Of a stretch of DNA of 64,000 nt, positions 35,080 through 44,550 are shown piece after piece. The position numbers and the translations under genes were made by a program. The stretch covers positions 1 to 64,000 of the forward strand of contig CADBWQ010000006.1 in NCBI GenBank assembly GCA_902798545.1, in the 5' to 3' direction. This DNA comes from Oscillospiraceae bacterium (GTDB lineage: Bacteria; Bacillota; Clostridia; Oscillospirales; Oscillospiraceae). Each line of letters starts with the position of its first letter. Positions within the stretch are counted from its first letter, which is position 1. The notes under the pieces were generated by a model. The model was given only the letters and a program-made list of their open reading frames with translations, did no database searches and was not told the DNA's origin.

Positions 35080-36066
35080 TCAGCAGCTGACATCCAGCAG
35101 CTGCGCCTTTCCGTGCAGCTTCAGCGGAATGCTCTCCGCCGGGACAAAAATACAGTCTCCACGGAAAAACGGAATCAGGACCTCCGTCCCGAACATGACG
35201 CCGCACCCGTCCGTACAGAGCAGTGCGTGGAACGAATTGCTCCCCGTCCGGAAATCCATCATGTCACGGCTCACTTCGGTATTCAGCAGCAGCCGCTCCA
35301 CCTGGAAATAGCGGCAGCGGGTCAGGAGCTCACCGGCGCCACCGTTGCGGTACTTCAGGACCCGCATCGGCTGGCGCGGCGCCGCCGAAGAGTGCAGATT
35401 CATGACCTGCAGCGCCTTCTCCACATGGAGTTCCCGCTTTTTTCCGTCCTTCCCGACCCTTTCGTAGTCGTACAGGCGGTATGTCAGATTGGAGGACTGC
35501 TGGATCTCGGCAACGAGGCAGCCCGCGCCCAGGGCATGGACGGTCCCGGACTCGATATAATACAGATCATCCCGACAGACGGGAACATGATTCAGGCATT
35601 GCCGGATCGTCCCCCTGTCCAGTGCGGCTCTGACCGCCGCCTCTGTCATGTCCCGGTGGAAGCCGTAGACGATTTCCGCCCCTTTCCGCGCGTCCAGCAC
35701 ATACCACATCTCGGTCTTGCCCCACTGGCCTTCGTTGGCCAGGGCATAGTCGTCGTCCGGATGGACCTGGACGGAGAGATCCTGTTTCGCGTCAATCAGC
35801 TTGATCAGGATCGGAAGCTCCGGCCGGCCTCCGGTTACCTGAAGCGGGTGGCTTCCGAGCCACTCCGGGAATTCCGCCAGCAGCTCCGGCAGGCCGCAGC
35901 CGTATCCCGGTGCCGTGGAGGGGCCATCCGGGTGGGTGCTGCACATCCACGCCTCGGCAAAGGGGTCGCAGGGGATCCCCAGCTTAAAATCATCATTCAG
36001 CCGGCTTCCGCCCCAGAGATAGTCCTTGGCAGCGGGGCTCAGCAGAAACGGCTTACGGCAGCTCAT
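35080..36066 (-). CDS. manA: Mannose-6-phosphate isomerase, class I
   Basis: 328 residues, a zinc cupin enzyme interconverting fructose 6-phosphate and mannose 6-phosphate. YLWGGSRLNDDF, PILIKLIDAKQDLSVQVHPDD (zinc ligands) and YYIESGTVHALGAG are characteristic. The start overlaps manC by 14 bp. Confidence 0.93.
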   Translation of the reverse strand: MSCRKPFLLSPAAKDYLWGGSRLNDDFKLGIPCDPFAEAWMCSTHPDGPSTAPGYGCGLPELLAEFPEWLGSHPLQVTGGRPELPILIKLIDAKQDLSVQVHPDDDYALANEGQWGKTEMWYVLDARKGAEIVYGFHRDMTEAAVRAALDRGTIRQCLNHVPVCRDDLYYIESGTVHALGAGCLVAEIQQSSNLTYRLYDYERVGKDGKKRELHVEKALQVMNLHSSAAPRQPMRVLKYRNGGAGELLTRCRYFQVERLLLNTEVSRDMMDFRTGSNSFHALLCTDGCGVMFGTEVLIPFFRGDCIFVPAESIPLKLHGKAQLLDVSC

Positions 36067-37357
36067 ACTTGTGCTTGTCGGCGACGCTGATATCCCTGCC
36101 CAGCTGAACCTCGATCATCTGCAGCCCGTTCTCCCCGGCAAAAACCGTGTGCCTGCACCCGGCAGCCATGGTAATCACGTCTCCGACCCGGATCGGCTGT
36201 TCCATGCCGTCCACGACGGTTCTGCCGTCCCCGTCGATGACGGTCCAGACCTCGTCACGCCGGTCATGGGAGTGATAGTTCATGGAGTGCCCGGGATTCA
36301 GGGTCACCTTCACGGTCAGGGACTGTTCCTCCACATCCAGAACGCGGTAGCTGCCCCAGCTCTTCTCGGCAAACATGACCTGCTGGTCGATGGCGTCGAC
36401 GAAGGGCTTGATGTAGGAAGACTGCTCCTTGTCAGATACCAGGATGCCCTCGGGCGAGGCGGAGATCACCACATTCCTGAGGCCCATCCCCAGAACCGGG
36501 ACATCCAGTTCGTTGATGACATGGACGTTCTCACAGGTCTCGTTCAGGACGGCGTCTCCGATTACGTTGTCTTCCATCGCTTCGGTGAGCGTGTTCCAGG
36601 TCCCGAGGTCCTTCCAGGTTCCGCTGTAGCGCAGCACTTCGATGGAGGTCTCCTGCTCGACCACGGCATAGTCGAAGGAGATCCTGCGCAGCGTGGCATA
36701 ATTGCTGAAGAGCTCGGCATAGCTGTCGGTACCCAGCAGTTCCCTGCTCTTCTGCAGGACATACTTCAGCCGGTAGGCAAAGACGCCGCCGTTCCAGAGC
36801 GCGCCCTCGGCAATATACTCCCTGGCCTTATCCGCGGTCGGCTTCTCTGTGAAGGTATAGCCCTTTCCATCCCGGTTCGGCTTGATATAGCCGTATTTTT
36901 CAGAGGGATAGGTCGGTTCGATGCCCATCAGGACCAGGTTTTCCCGGCCCTGGGCAGCGGCCCTGCACATGTCCTCCAGGCAGCGGAAGTAAGCCTCTTC
37001 GACATAAGGATCTACCGGGCAGACAACAACCGCCTCGTCCTCATCCAGGCCCTTCACATCGTGGAGCCATGCCGTGGCCAGCGCGATGGCTGCGAAGGTA
37101 TCTCTCCTGCAGGGCTCCACGCTGACGCCGACATCCGCCCCCAGCTGGTTGTGGATGGCGGAGACCTGGGACTTGCTCGTGGCAATGGTCACCGTCGCCT
37201 CCGGGTCCACCGTCATGATCTGCCGATAGATCCGCTGCACCATGGACTCATATCCGCTGTCGGTTTTGAAGATCTTGATGAACTGTTTGGAGCGGATATC
37301 GTTCGACAGCGGCCACAGGCGCTTTCCCGAGCCGCCGGAGAGCAGGACAATATTCAT
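36053..37357 (-). CDS. manC: Mannose-1-phosphate guanylyltransferase
   Basis: 434 residues. The N-terminal nucleotidyltransferase domain starts [15 protein letters not shown] (pyrophosphorylase signature) with [10 protein letters not shown] further on. The C-terminal cupin domain contains [22 protein letters not shown], as in type II PMI-GMP, but a separate manA is present, so GDP-mannose formation is the likely role. It overlaps fcl by 4 bp. Confidence 0.94.
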   Translation of the reverse strand: MNIVLLSGGSGKRLWPLSNDIRSKQFIKIFKTDSGYESMVQRIYRQIMTVDPEATVTIATSKSQVSAIHNQLGADVGVSVEPCRRDTFAAIALATAWLHDVKGLDEDEAVVVCPVDPYVEEAYFRCLEDMCRAAAQGRENLVLMGIEPTYPSEKYGYIKPNRDGKGYTFTEKPTADKAREYIAEGALWNGGVFAYRLKYVLQKSRELLGTDSYAELFSNYATLRRISFDYAVVEQETSIEVLRYSGTWKDLGTWNTLTEAMEDNVIGDAVLNETCENVHVINELDVPVLGMGLRNVVISASPEGILVSDKEQSSYIKPFVDAIDQQVMFAEKSWGSYRVLDVEEQSLTVKVTLNPGHSMNYHSHDRRDEVWTVIDGDGRTVVDGMEQPIRVGDVITMAAGCRHTVFAGENGLQMIEVQLGRDISVADKHKYELP

Positions 37358-38298
37358 CTCTCAGCCCTCATGGGGTTGTGGAGGAAGTCCTCGTAAGCCA
37401 GACGAATCCCGTCTTCCAGCTCGGTCCTGTAGGTCCAGCCGAGCGCCGTGGCCTTGGAGACATCCAGAAGCTTGCGCGGGGTGCCGTTCGGCTTCGTGGT
37501 GTCCCACTCGATCCTTCCGGTATAGCCGACGACCCTTGCCACCAGCTCGGTCAGTTCCTTAATTGTCAGTTCCCTGCCGGTGCCGGCATTGACGGTCTCG
37601 TTCCCGCTGTAGTTGTTCATCAGGAACACACAGAGATTGGCCAGGTCTTCCACATACAGAAACTCACGCAGCGGAGACCCGTCGCCCCAGCAGGTGACGG
37701 ATTCTTTTCCCTCCACCTTTGCCTCGTGGAAGCGGCGGATCAGCGCCGGAAGCACATGCGAGTGCGTCGGATGGTAATTGTCATTCGGTCCGTAGAGATT
37801 CGTCGGCATGACGGAGATATAGTCGGTGCCGTACTGGCGGTTGAGGAACTCACAGTACTTGAGTCCGGAGATCTTGGCCAGGGCATAGGCCTCGTTGGTT
37901 TTCTCCAGTTCCCCCGTCAGAAGGCAGCTCTCCTTCATGGGCTGCGGCGCCATCCGGGGATAGATGCAGGAGGAGCCGAGGAACAGAAGCTTCCTGCAGC
38001 CGTTCTTCCAGGCGGCGTGGATCACGTTCATCTCCAGCATCATGTTGTCGTACATAAAATCCGCCAGGGCGTTCTGGTTTGCCACAATGCCGCCCACCTT
38101 CGCCGCGGCCAGGAAGACATACTCCGGCTTCTCTTCGGCAAAGAATGCTTCCACCTGGTCCTGGCGCTGCAGATCCAGCTCCCTGTGCGTACGGGTGATG
38201 ATATTGTGATATCCCTGCTTTTCCAGTTCCCTGAAAATTGCCGAGCCGACCATGCCTCTGTGACCGGCCACATAGATCTTCGCGTTTTTCTCCATCAT
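37354..38298 (-). CDS. fcl: GDP-L-fucose synthase
   Basis: 314 residues, an SDR epimerase/reductase making GDP-L-fucose from GDP-4-keto-6-deoxymannose. [14 protein letters not shown] is the NADPH loop. [14 protein letters not shown] and the [14 protein letters not shown] YxxxK catalytic pair are family-typical. It is encoded 3 bp after gmd. Confidence 0.96.
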   Translation of the reverse strand: MMEKNAKIYVAGHRGMVGSAIFRELEKQGYHNIITRTHRELDLQRQDQVEAFFAEEKPEYVFLAAAKVGGIVANQNALADFMYDNMMLEMNVIHAAWKNGCRKLLFLGSSCIYPRMAPQPMKESCLLTGELEKTNEAYALAKISGLKYCEFLNRQYGTDYISVMPTNLYGPNDNYHPTHSHVLPALIRRFHEAKVEGKESVTCWGDGSPLREFLYVEDLANLCVFLMNNYSGNETVNAGTGRELTIKELTELVARVVGYTGRIEWDTTKPNGTPRKLLDVSKATALGWTYRTELEDGIRLAYEDFLHNPMRAER

Positions 38299-38301
38299 CT
38301 T

Positions 38302-39351
38302 TTATTCCTCCACAGCCTTCATCATGGTCTTTTCTCTCTTTGCCAGGGCGCGGTCATGTTCCGCCATGATCCGGACCAGTTCTTCGTACGGGGTCTTCTG
38401 CGGATTCCATCCGAGAACGGTTCTCGCCTTTGTCGGGTCTCCCCAGAGATTATCCACATCCGTCGGGCGGAACCACTGGGGATTCACACAGACCAGCAGC
38501 TTTCCGGTCACGGCGTCATAGCCCTTCTCCTCCAGGCCGCTTCCCTCCCAGCGGACGGTCATGCCATTGGCGGCAAAGGCTTTTTCCGTGAAATCACGCA
38601 CGGTATGCTGTTCCCCGGTGGCAATCACGAAATCGTCCGCCTTCTCCTGCTGCAGGATCAGCCACATGCACTCCACATAATCCTTTGCATAGCCCCAGTC
38701 GCGCAGGCTGTCCATGTTGCCGAGCTCCAGGTGGTCCTGAAGTCCCTCCGCAATGCGTCCGGCGGCCAGGGTGATCTTCCTGGTCACGAAATTCTCTCCG
38801 CGGCGCTCGGATTCGTGATTGAACAGAATGCCGTTGGCGGCAAACATGCCGTAGGCCTCGCGGTACTCCTTCGTGATCCAGAAACCGTACTGCTTTGCAA
38901 CCGCATAGGGGGAATAGGGATGGAAGGGCGTGGTCTCACGCTGGGGAACCTCTTCCACCTTGCCGAAGAGTTCGGAGGTCGAGGCCTGGTATACCCTGGT
39001 CTCCTTCGTGAGGCCGAGGATTCGAACGGCTTCCAGGATTCTCAGAACACCGAGGGCGTCCACATCACCGCTGTACTCAGGCACGTCAAAGCTGACCTGC
39101 ACATGGCTCTGCGCGGCCAGATTGTAAATCTCATCCGGCCGGGTCAGACCGATAATCCGAATCAGAGAGGAGCTGTCACTCAGATCGCCGTCATGCAGCG
39201 TGATCTTTCCCAGCAGATGCTCAATCCGCCCCATGTTGGAAATGCTGCTGCGGCGATGGATGCCGTGCACCTCATAACCCTTCTCCAGTAAAAACTCCGC
39301 CAGATAGGAACCGTCCTGTCCGGTGATGCCGGTGATCAATGCTTTCTTCAT
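38302..39351 (-). CDS. gmd: GDP-mannose 4,6-dehydratase
   Basis: 349 residues, an SDR-fold dehydratase forming GDP-4-keto-6-deoxymannose. [46 protein letters not shown] and SPYAVAKQY (YxxxK) are diagnostic. It is first in gmd-fcl-manC-manA-mutase. A TAAAAT about 50 bases upstream of the ATG may be the -10 box. Confidence 0.97.
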   Translation of the reverse strand: MKKALITGITGQDGSYLAEFLLEKGYEVHGIHRRSSISNMGRIEHLLGKITLHDGDLSDSSSLIRIIGLTRPDEIYNLAAQSHVQVSFDVPEYSGDVDALGVLRILEAVRILGLTKETRVYQASTSELFGKVEEVPQRETTPFHPYSPYAVAKQYGFWITKEYREAYGMFAANGILFNHESERRGENFVTRKITLAAGRIAEGLQDHLELGNMDSLRDWGYAKDYVECMWLILQQEKADDFVIATGEQHTVRDFTEKAFAANGMTVRWEGSGLEEKGYDAVTGKLLVCVNPQWFRPTDVDNLWGDPTKARTVLGWNPQKTPYEELVRIMAEHDRALAKREKTMMKAVEE

Positions 39352-39482
39352 ATTTGCCTCCCATGCTGCAAGCAGCAGAATTCATCACAGGGGGCATTTT
39401 AACGGAAAAGCCGCAGAAATTGAATCCACGATCTTGGCTTTCATTTGCACAATATTGGTTTTTGAAGCAAAAGAAGCCGGTG

Positions 39483-40343
39483 TCACCACTGGCTTCTGTA
39501 CCTGGAGGGCGAGATGCCCTCCACTTTCTTAAACTGCCGGGAAAAATACTGGGGCGAACCGAGTCCGCACTCCTCGCCGATCTCTTCCAGGGAGCGGTCC
39601 GAGAAGCGGAGCAGCTGCTTGGCTCTTGTGATGCGCAGATCGAGCAGATAGGTATTGATGGAACATCCGAACTGTTCCTTGAAAACCTTCACCAGATAGT
39701 ACTTGTCGATAAAGAAGCGGGCGCTCAGTTCCTCCAGCGTAATCCTGGAGCGGTAATCCCGATCCAGATAGTCTTTTACGTCCAGGACGCTCCGCTTTTT
39801 CACCGCCCTGGGCGATTCCTCCGGATGCCAGGATTCGGCCATCACCAGGGTGCAGAGTCTGTTCAGCGCCTCATTGATCCGCATGTCCCGGATAAAGTCG
39901 GAGCCGGACGCAAGACCGTACAGTCCGTCCAGGACCTCCAGAAAGGGCGAAATCTCCGGTGGGCGGAAGACCGGTCTCCCGCCGCGCTCCACATACTTCT
40001 CATAGATATTGGAAACCGTGGGTCCGTAGAAGTGGCACCAGCGCAGCGTCCACAGATTCTCCCCCGTCGTGTGACTGTACGGTTTCCGGCAGTCAATGAA
40101 GACGCAGTCGCCGGGTTTCAGTCCGTACTCTCTGCCGTCATAGGAGAGGCTCCCCTCTCCGGCGGATACCGTAAAAAACAGGCAGGACTGCAGCCCCTGC
40201 CGGCTGGATGTATGCGCGCGGAGCGCCTGCAGCGTTCCGATCTCCTGCAGATACAGCAGCGCCGAGCGTGCAAACGATGAGGGCGTATACAGGACGCGGT
40301 CCGAAGAGACGACGGACGCGGTCGTAAAATACTTATTTTCCAT
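39483..40343 (-). CDS. AraC-family transcriptional regulator
   Basis: 286 residues. An N-terminal cupin sensing domain (SCLFFTVSAGEGSLSYDG, LKPGDCVFIDCRKPYSH) precedes two helix-turn-helix motifs at the C-terminus (SRITLEELSARFFIDKYYLVKVFKEQFG and SLEEIGEECGLGSPQYFSRQFKKVEGISPSRYR as separate segments). The start at 40343 (MENKYFTTAS) overlaps the upstream secreted-protein gene by 11 bp. Sugar-responsive control of nearby genes is plausible but not shown. Confidence 0.92.
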   Translation of the reverse strand: MENKYFTTASVVSSDRVLYTPSSFARSALLYLQEIGTLQALRAHTSSRQGLQSCLFFTVSAGEGSLSYDGREYGLKPGDCVFIDCRKPYSHTTGENLWTLRWCHFYGPTVSNIYEKYVERGGRPVFRPPEISPFLEVLDGLYGLASGSDFIRDMRINEALNRLCTLVMAESWHPEESPRAVKKRSVLDVKDYLDRDYRSRITLEELSARFFIDKYYLVKVFKEQFGCSINTYLLDLRITRAKQLLRFSDRSLEEIGEECGLGSPQYFSRQFKKVEGISPSRYRSQW

Positions 40344-41358
40344 AGCCCGCAGCAGCGCCCTCCTGTTGCACGACGACATCCAGGACAGTCTGGCGGAACC
40401 GGAAGGTGTCGGGAGCGTCACAGTCGGCTGTGGTCGCCACGGCCACCAGATTCGTCGGTACGGAGAGATTCACAACGACGTGGGTCGCGTCAATCTCCGG
40501 ATAAGCAAAGGTGCCCAGCTCCGTCCAGCCTGTTCCGTCATGGATGTAAAGACGGCGGTCCCCCAGGACGGCCTGGGTCTGAGCACCGTTGCGGGCAATC
40601 ACATGATAGTCCAGGGTAAACTGGGTAACGCCGCGCTGAGCCTGGCTGAGAATGGTATACTTCTGCTTCGAGCCGGTAAAGCTGTCTCTGGACCAGGTGA
40701 CCTCCGGATCCGCGATATCATAACCGGTGAAGTAGCGCCTCTCACCCATGGTCTGCTCGACACCGGGGTATTCATGGCAGAGCCCGCGGGAGTCGACCCA
40801 GGAGGCATGGAGCCTGTTCAGGTGATCATGGAAGACGATACAGGAATATCCATCCATTCTGGCCACCACCGTCACGCGCATCCCGTGGTACGGGTAGGGG
40901 CCGAGGTTCTTTTTGTCTTTCCACGGCGTGAGATAGGAGTAGTTGCTGTTCTTCCCGCCGGCCCTGACATACATCATCTCCGGCGCGGAGAGATAACAGC
41001 TCTGCTTCGGAAGCGTGATTATCCCGGCGTCACCGGTGCTGCGGACAAGCGCATAGCCGTCAAACGGTGCGGAAGAGGCCGGGGCGGCGGCAGCCTGCGG
41101 GGCGCAGGTCTGGACCGGAACGGGATTTGCCGTCGGTACCGGTGTGGCAGCCGGGATGAGCGTTGCAGGCGTGAGAATCACCGCGCCGGAACCCGCGGGG
41201 GCAGTTGTCGCGGCCGGAGCCGCCGTGGCGTATGGCGGTGCGGCTGTCGCGGCGGGTTCCTGGATAATGACGGCATGCTCCGCAAACGCGGGTGCGGCTG
41301 TGCCGAGCAGCATCAGTACACAAAGCAGCGCCGTGACAGATTTCAATCCTGGTTTCAT
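40333..41358 (-). CDS. Secreted protein of unknown function with Ala/Pro-rich linker
   Basis: 341 residues. Signal peptide MKPGLKSVTALLCVLMLLGT ends at AFA. A long Ala/Thr/Pro-rich stretch (about residues 35-100) follows, then a domain with repeated aromatic segments (RRYFTGYDIADPEVTW, GVTQFTLDYHVIARNG, YIHDGTGWTELGTFAYPE). I do not recognise the family. It is first in a two-gene unit with the AraC regulator. Confidence 0.7.
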   Translation of the reverse strand: MKPGLKSVTALLCVLMLLGTAAPAFAEHAVIIQEPAATAAPPYATAAPAATTAPAGSGAVILTPATLIPAATPVPTANPVPVQTCAPQAAAAPASSAPFDGYALVRSTGDAGIITLPKQSCYLSAPEMMYVRAGGKNSNYSYLTPWKDKKNLGPYPYHGMRVTVVARMDGYSCIVFHDHLNRLHASWVDSRGLCHEYPGVEQTMGERRYFTGYDIADPEVTWSRDSFTGSKQKYTILSQAQRGVTQFTLDYHVIARNGAQTQAVLGDRRLYIHDGTGWTELGTFAYPEIDATHVVVNLSVPTNLVAVATTADCDAPDTFRFRQTVLDVVVQQEGAAAGYGK

Positions 41359-41666
41359 TGTCCTGCTCCTTTCCCGAATTCGTTCCCGGTTCGATCCCGG
41401 GTCTGTCCCGAAGTAACGGCATGATCTCTCGTGATACTTTATTTTACCACAGGCGCAAACGCAATACAATCATGCAGTGCACCCCTTTTCCGCGGCATTC
41501 TCATGCCCTTGTCGCTCATCTTTTCCGCCTGCTGATCATCGTGAAAAAATAGTTCAAAAATCTTAAGAATTTCGAAAAAGGCTTTTCTTATCGCGGATCA
41601 TCCGTTATAATACTCCCGATAACAGCAGATGATACCAGCGACCTGCATGCGAGGAGGAGGAAGACG
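41359..41666. other. Divergent intergenic region
   Basis: 308 bp between the secreted-protein gene (minus) and the E2-like gene (plus). A TATAAT at about 41606-41611 is the probable plus-strand -10 box, with a poor -35. On the minus strand TTGTAT, 17 bases, TAAAAT (around 41445-41472) could drive the secreted protein. No small gene is seen. Confidence 0.45.
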
Positions 41667-42557
41667 ATGTTTGGGAGAAGACCGGATGGAAGACGCGTCA
41701 AGGGCATCGATCCTGTGATGCGAATTACGCCGTATGTCATGCCGATGCGCTGCGACGCACAGGTGTTTCTGAAGCACCGGGCGGATCTGGAGGCCATGTC
41801 CCGTTACATCCGTCGGCAGAAGGCGGAGAAGAACGAACAGATCTCTTACATGCAGATCGTCGTGGCGGCCTATGTCCGCGCGGTCAGCCAGCACCCGGAG
41901 GTCAACCGGTTTATCATGAACAAGCAGCTGTTTGCAAGGAACAACTGCTCGGCCGCTTTCACGATCCTGAAAAACCCCGCCAACCCGGATGACGGCGAGG
42001 CCGTGGTGAAGATCAAGTTCGATCTGACGGACACGATCTATGACGTCCGCGACCGCATGACGGCCGCCGTTGCGGCAAACCGGGGCGACCAGCCGGCCGG
42101 CTTTGTGGACAGGCTGCTCGCATTTCTTTTTGCCGTACCGGGTCTCGCCACCGTGATCGTCGGTCTGGTGAAAGCGCTGGACCGCTACGGGCTTGCGCCG
42201 GGCATCCTGATGGAGGAGCTCCCCTTCTATGTCGGCATGTATATCACCAATACCGCGTCCATCGGGCTGCACGACGTGAACCACCACCTCTATAACTGGG
42301 GCGACGTCGGGCTGTTTTTCGGGATGGGTACGCCGGAGAAGGTCGCCGTCGTGGAAAACGGCGAGACCCGCATGAAGCGCACCCTGCCGATCGGCATCAC
42401 GGCGGACGAGAGAGTCTGCTCGGGCGCGCACTACGGCCGCTTTTTCTCGGATATGAAGCGGTATCTGGATCATCCGGAGCTGCTGGAGCTGCCGCCGGAA
42501 AAGATCCGCTTTGACGGTGAGCTGGAATACCACGAGCCCAGAATCGGCGGACATTGA
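41667..42557 (+). CDS. Stand-alone 2-oxoacid dehydrogenase E2-like acyltransferase domain
   Basis: 296 residues resembling the catalytic domain of dihydrolipoyl acyltransferase and chloramphenicol acetyltransferase. RFIMNKQLFARNNCSAAFTI is in the substrate-side half. GITADERVCSGAHYGRFFSDM corresponds to the DHRxxDG motif, but the catalytic His is replaced (ADERVCSG), so classical activity is uncertain. There is no lipoyl domain. AGGAGGAGG precedes the ATG. A long open frame on the opposite strand is an artefact of base composition. Confidence 0.8.
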   Translation: MFGRRPDGRRVKGIDPVMRITPYVMPMRCDAQVFLKHRADLEAMSRYIRRQKAEKNEQISYMQIVVAAYVRAVSQHPEVNRFIMNKQLFARNNCSAAFTILKNPANPDDGEAVVKIKFDLTDTIYDVRDRMTAAVAANRGDQPAGFVDRLLAFLFAVPGLATVIVGLVKALDRYGLAPGILMEELPFYVGMYITNTASIGLHDVNHHLYNWGDVGLFFGMGTPEKVAVVENGETRMKRTLPIGITADERVCSGAHYGRFFSDMKRYLDHPELLELPPEKIRFDGELEYHEPRIGGH

Positions 42558-42652
42558 GCGTATTTACAGTTGCGAAAAACGGATTTCTCTGCTACAATGT
42601 GGTTAGTTCTTTTTTAACGCCAATTTAACACATGATACGAGGAGGAATAACC

Positions 42653-42898
42653 ATGAAAGAAGTCAAAGTTTTTCTTCACAGCATGGAGGAAATCCAAAGC
42701 TTCGTTGCTGTCACATCCAAATTTCCCGAGAAGCTGGACCTGATGCCCCAGGATGATGAGTTCACACGGGTCAGCGGAAAATCGGTGATGGGCATTTTCA
42801 GTCTGGACTGCTCTCACCCGCTGCTGCTGCGGATTCATGCGGACGATGCGCGCGCCGAGGAGATCTGCACCGCGCTGAAGGCATTTGTCATTGCCTGA
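42653..42898 (+). CDS. HPr-like protein lacking the PTS histidine
   Basis: 81 residues with the HPr fold pattern. The regulatory serine region reads SGKSVMGIFSLD, close to KSIMG-MSL of HPr (Ser46). The active-site loop that should read GLHARPA instead reads HSMEEIQSFVAV, so the phosphocarrier His15 is missing, as in Bacillus Crh where it is Gln. AGGAGG precedes the ATG at 42653. It may act in catabolite control with CcpA after Ser phosphorylation; that is inference. Confidence 0.8.
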   Translation: MKEVKVFLHSMEEIQSFVAVTSKFPEKLDLMPQDDEFTRVSGKSVMGIFSLDCSHPLLLRIHADDARAEEICTALKAFVIA

Positions 42899-42983
42899 AG
42901 AGGCGCCGCCGGCATCCTGCCGCCATCGGCAGCACGGTGATCGCAAACCGATCTGCACTCCGACCCCGCTTTACAGAAATGAG

Positions 42984-43032
42984 CATCCCGACCACCGCGT
43001 TTCACCGGTGGTCGGGATGTTTTGTTTTTTTC
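42984..43032 (+). terminator. Terminator after the HPr-like gene
   Basis: CATCCCGACCACCG (42984-42997), eight-base loop, perfect complement (43006-43019), then TTTTGTTTTTTT. Confidence 0.9.
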
Positions 43033-43091
43033 GCTTTTCCGCCTGCTGTCGGGCCTCTGTCCCCGGCGGCGCAGGATCGTTCCGTCAAGGA

Positions 43092-43430
43092 TCACATCAG
43101 CAGTTCACGAAGAACCTCCATCATCTTGGGGATATCATAGGGTTTGGCGAGATGTCCGTTCATGCCGGCTTCCAGCGCGAGCTTTCGATCCTCCTCAAAG
43201 GCGTTTGTAAACAGGTTTTCGCCATCCATCAGCTCCAGGGCTTCCTCCTGGGTGTCACACTCCATCATCCGTACAAAGGACGGCGTGACATATTCCGCGG
43301 AAATGCTGCCGTCATCTTTCTGTTCCAGAAGACAGGCAATGTTGTTCACCTGGTATACAACCTGCATGAAATTCTGATGCGTCAGCTTGCTGTCAAGGTT
43401 ATCCATCATTGGAAGATCGTTGTTGTTCAT
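43092..43430 (-). CDS. Short PAS-like/receiver-tail chimera, remnant of a hybrid sensor kinase
   Basis: 112 residues from the ATG at 43430. The first part (ACLLEQKDDGSISAEYVTPS, EEALELMDGENLF) looks like a PAS-type sensor segment. The last 40 residues (NAFEEDRKLALEAGMNGHLA then KPYD) are the end of a response-regulator receiver domain with its conserved Lys. The histidine kinase core and most of the receiver are absent, as if an in-frame deletion had joined the two ends. Whether the product is made is unknown. Confidence 0.65.
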   Translation of the reverse strand: MNNNDLPMMDNLDSKLTHQNFMQVVYQVNNIACLLEQKDDGSISAEYVTPSFVRMMECDTQEEALELMDGENLFTNAFEEDRKLALEAGMNGHLAKPYDIPKMMEVLRELLM

Positions 43431-43656
43431 TACGGATGCATCCCTTTCCTTTGGAACTTGTTTCTCGTACAAAACAGGCGTAATAGTAATTTATTTTAGC
43501 ATAAATTCTCACTGTCCACAATACCGGAAAACAAAAAAACCGTCGCTCGCACCGGATTGTTCAGCCGGTAATAAAGGTCTCTCCGGAACAGGCCTTTGAG
43601 GCAGCTGCGGAAGGATAAGTTCCGGCAGTCCTCGGCCCCGCCCTGCATTTATCATC

Positions 43657-43703
43657 CAAAAGCCCGGCGGGCAGCCTCATCGTCAGCGATGAAGCTGCCC
43701 GCC
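43657..43703 (-). terminator. Terminator of the gene at 43740
   Basis: GGCGGGCAGC pairs with GCTGCCCGCC over 10 bp around an inner CATCG/CGATG stem, followed on the minus strand by GGGCTTTT. The rest of the gap 43431-43739 holds no gene I can support. Confidence 0.75.
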
Positions 43704-43739
43704 GTATTGACTTCTGCCCCTGCAATCCGTCGTCAGGGC

Positions 43740-44378
43740 TCACGCAGAATACGCGGAGAAGAAACCGAGCATCTGATCGGCCGTCTCAGCCGACGGGGCA
43801 ATCAGGTTCAGGATGCCGACATAGTGGTCTTCTTTGATAAAGACGGTATATTCACAGAGCGTGATGTCCCCGATCTCGGCGCTGACCACAGCCATAACGT
43901 GTGTCCCGGCAGGCTTGCCTTCCGCGTCTTTCAGGATGAACTCGCCCTGGCTGACGGTGACATTCTGATACCCCTGCGCGGTCAGTGTCTCCGGAAGCGC
44001 TTCTACGGATACGTCATAAAAATCCTGCTCGCTGAGGATGTCCGGGGAGAAGGTATCCTGAATCATGAGGTTGAGGTTCGCTCTGCTTCCGTCCGTCGAT
44101 TCCGCGGACAGGCCGCAGGTGCCGTAATACTCCTCCAGAAGCTTTGCCAGACCCTCACGGGTATTGTAGCCCTCAGGGAACTCCATCTCTGCCGCAATCT
44201 GCTCATCGCTCAGAAGGATCCAATCCTCCGGGAACTCAGCTTTCAGGCGTAAAGTCTTACTCGTATAGATCTGTCCCTCTACCGTTCCGACAACATCCAG
44301 CGCCCCATCGGCGAAAGCCGCACAACCCAGGCCCATGATCAGGAACATGACGAGCACAAGCGAAATGCCTTTCTTCAT
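43740..44378 (-). CDS. Secreted protein of unknown function
   Basis: 212 residues with signal peptide MKKGISLVLVMFLIMGLGCA ending AFA. The mature part (LKAEFPEDWILLSDEQI, LNLMIQDTFSPDIL, THVMAVVSAEIGDITLCEYTVFI) resembles the PsbP/DUF1795-like fold used by small extracytoplasmic lipoproteins, but I cannot place it firmly. The start at 44378 has AAAGGTGG eight bases upstream. Confidence 0.65.
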   Translation of the reverse strand: MKKGISLVLVMFLIMGLGCAAFADGALDVVGTVEGQIYTSKTLRLKAEFPEDWILLSDEQIAAEMEFPEGYNTREGLAKLLEEYYGTCGLSAESTDGSRANLNLMIQDTFSPDILSEQDFYDVSVEALPETLTAQGYQNVTVSQGEFILKDAEGKPAGTHVMAVVSAEIGDITLCEYTVFIKEDHYVGILNLIAPSAETADQMLGFFSAYSA

Positions 44379-44550
44379 GAATTCGTCCACCTTTCTACAT
44401 ATTTTTTGATCAATATTGCCCGAATTCAGAATAGCATAGCGGCATGATCGGTGTCAACGTGAAACCGTATTTTCGTCACACTGTACAGAGACATGCTTGG
44501 ATAATATGACCAAGGAGCAAAACGATACTCGGCGGCCAATATGGATCTTC

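Noticed and set aside
33338-35311. Open frame of over 650 codons antisense to the phosphohexomutase
   Set aside because: The sense strand shows the complete hexomutase motif set; the antisense product has no recognisable domain.
37378-39291. Open frame of over 630 codons antisense to fcl and gmd
   Set aside because: Both genes are unmistakable on the minus strand; the antisense frame is a GC-composition artefact.
41598-42554. Minus-strand frame of 318 codons opposite the E2-like gene
   Set aside because: The plus strand has AGGAGGAGG before the ATG and family motifs; the minus frame has neither.
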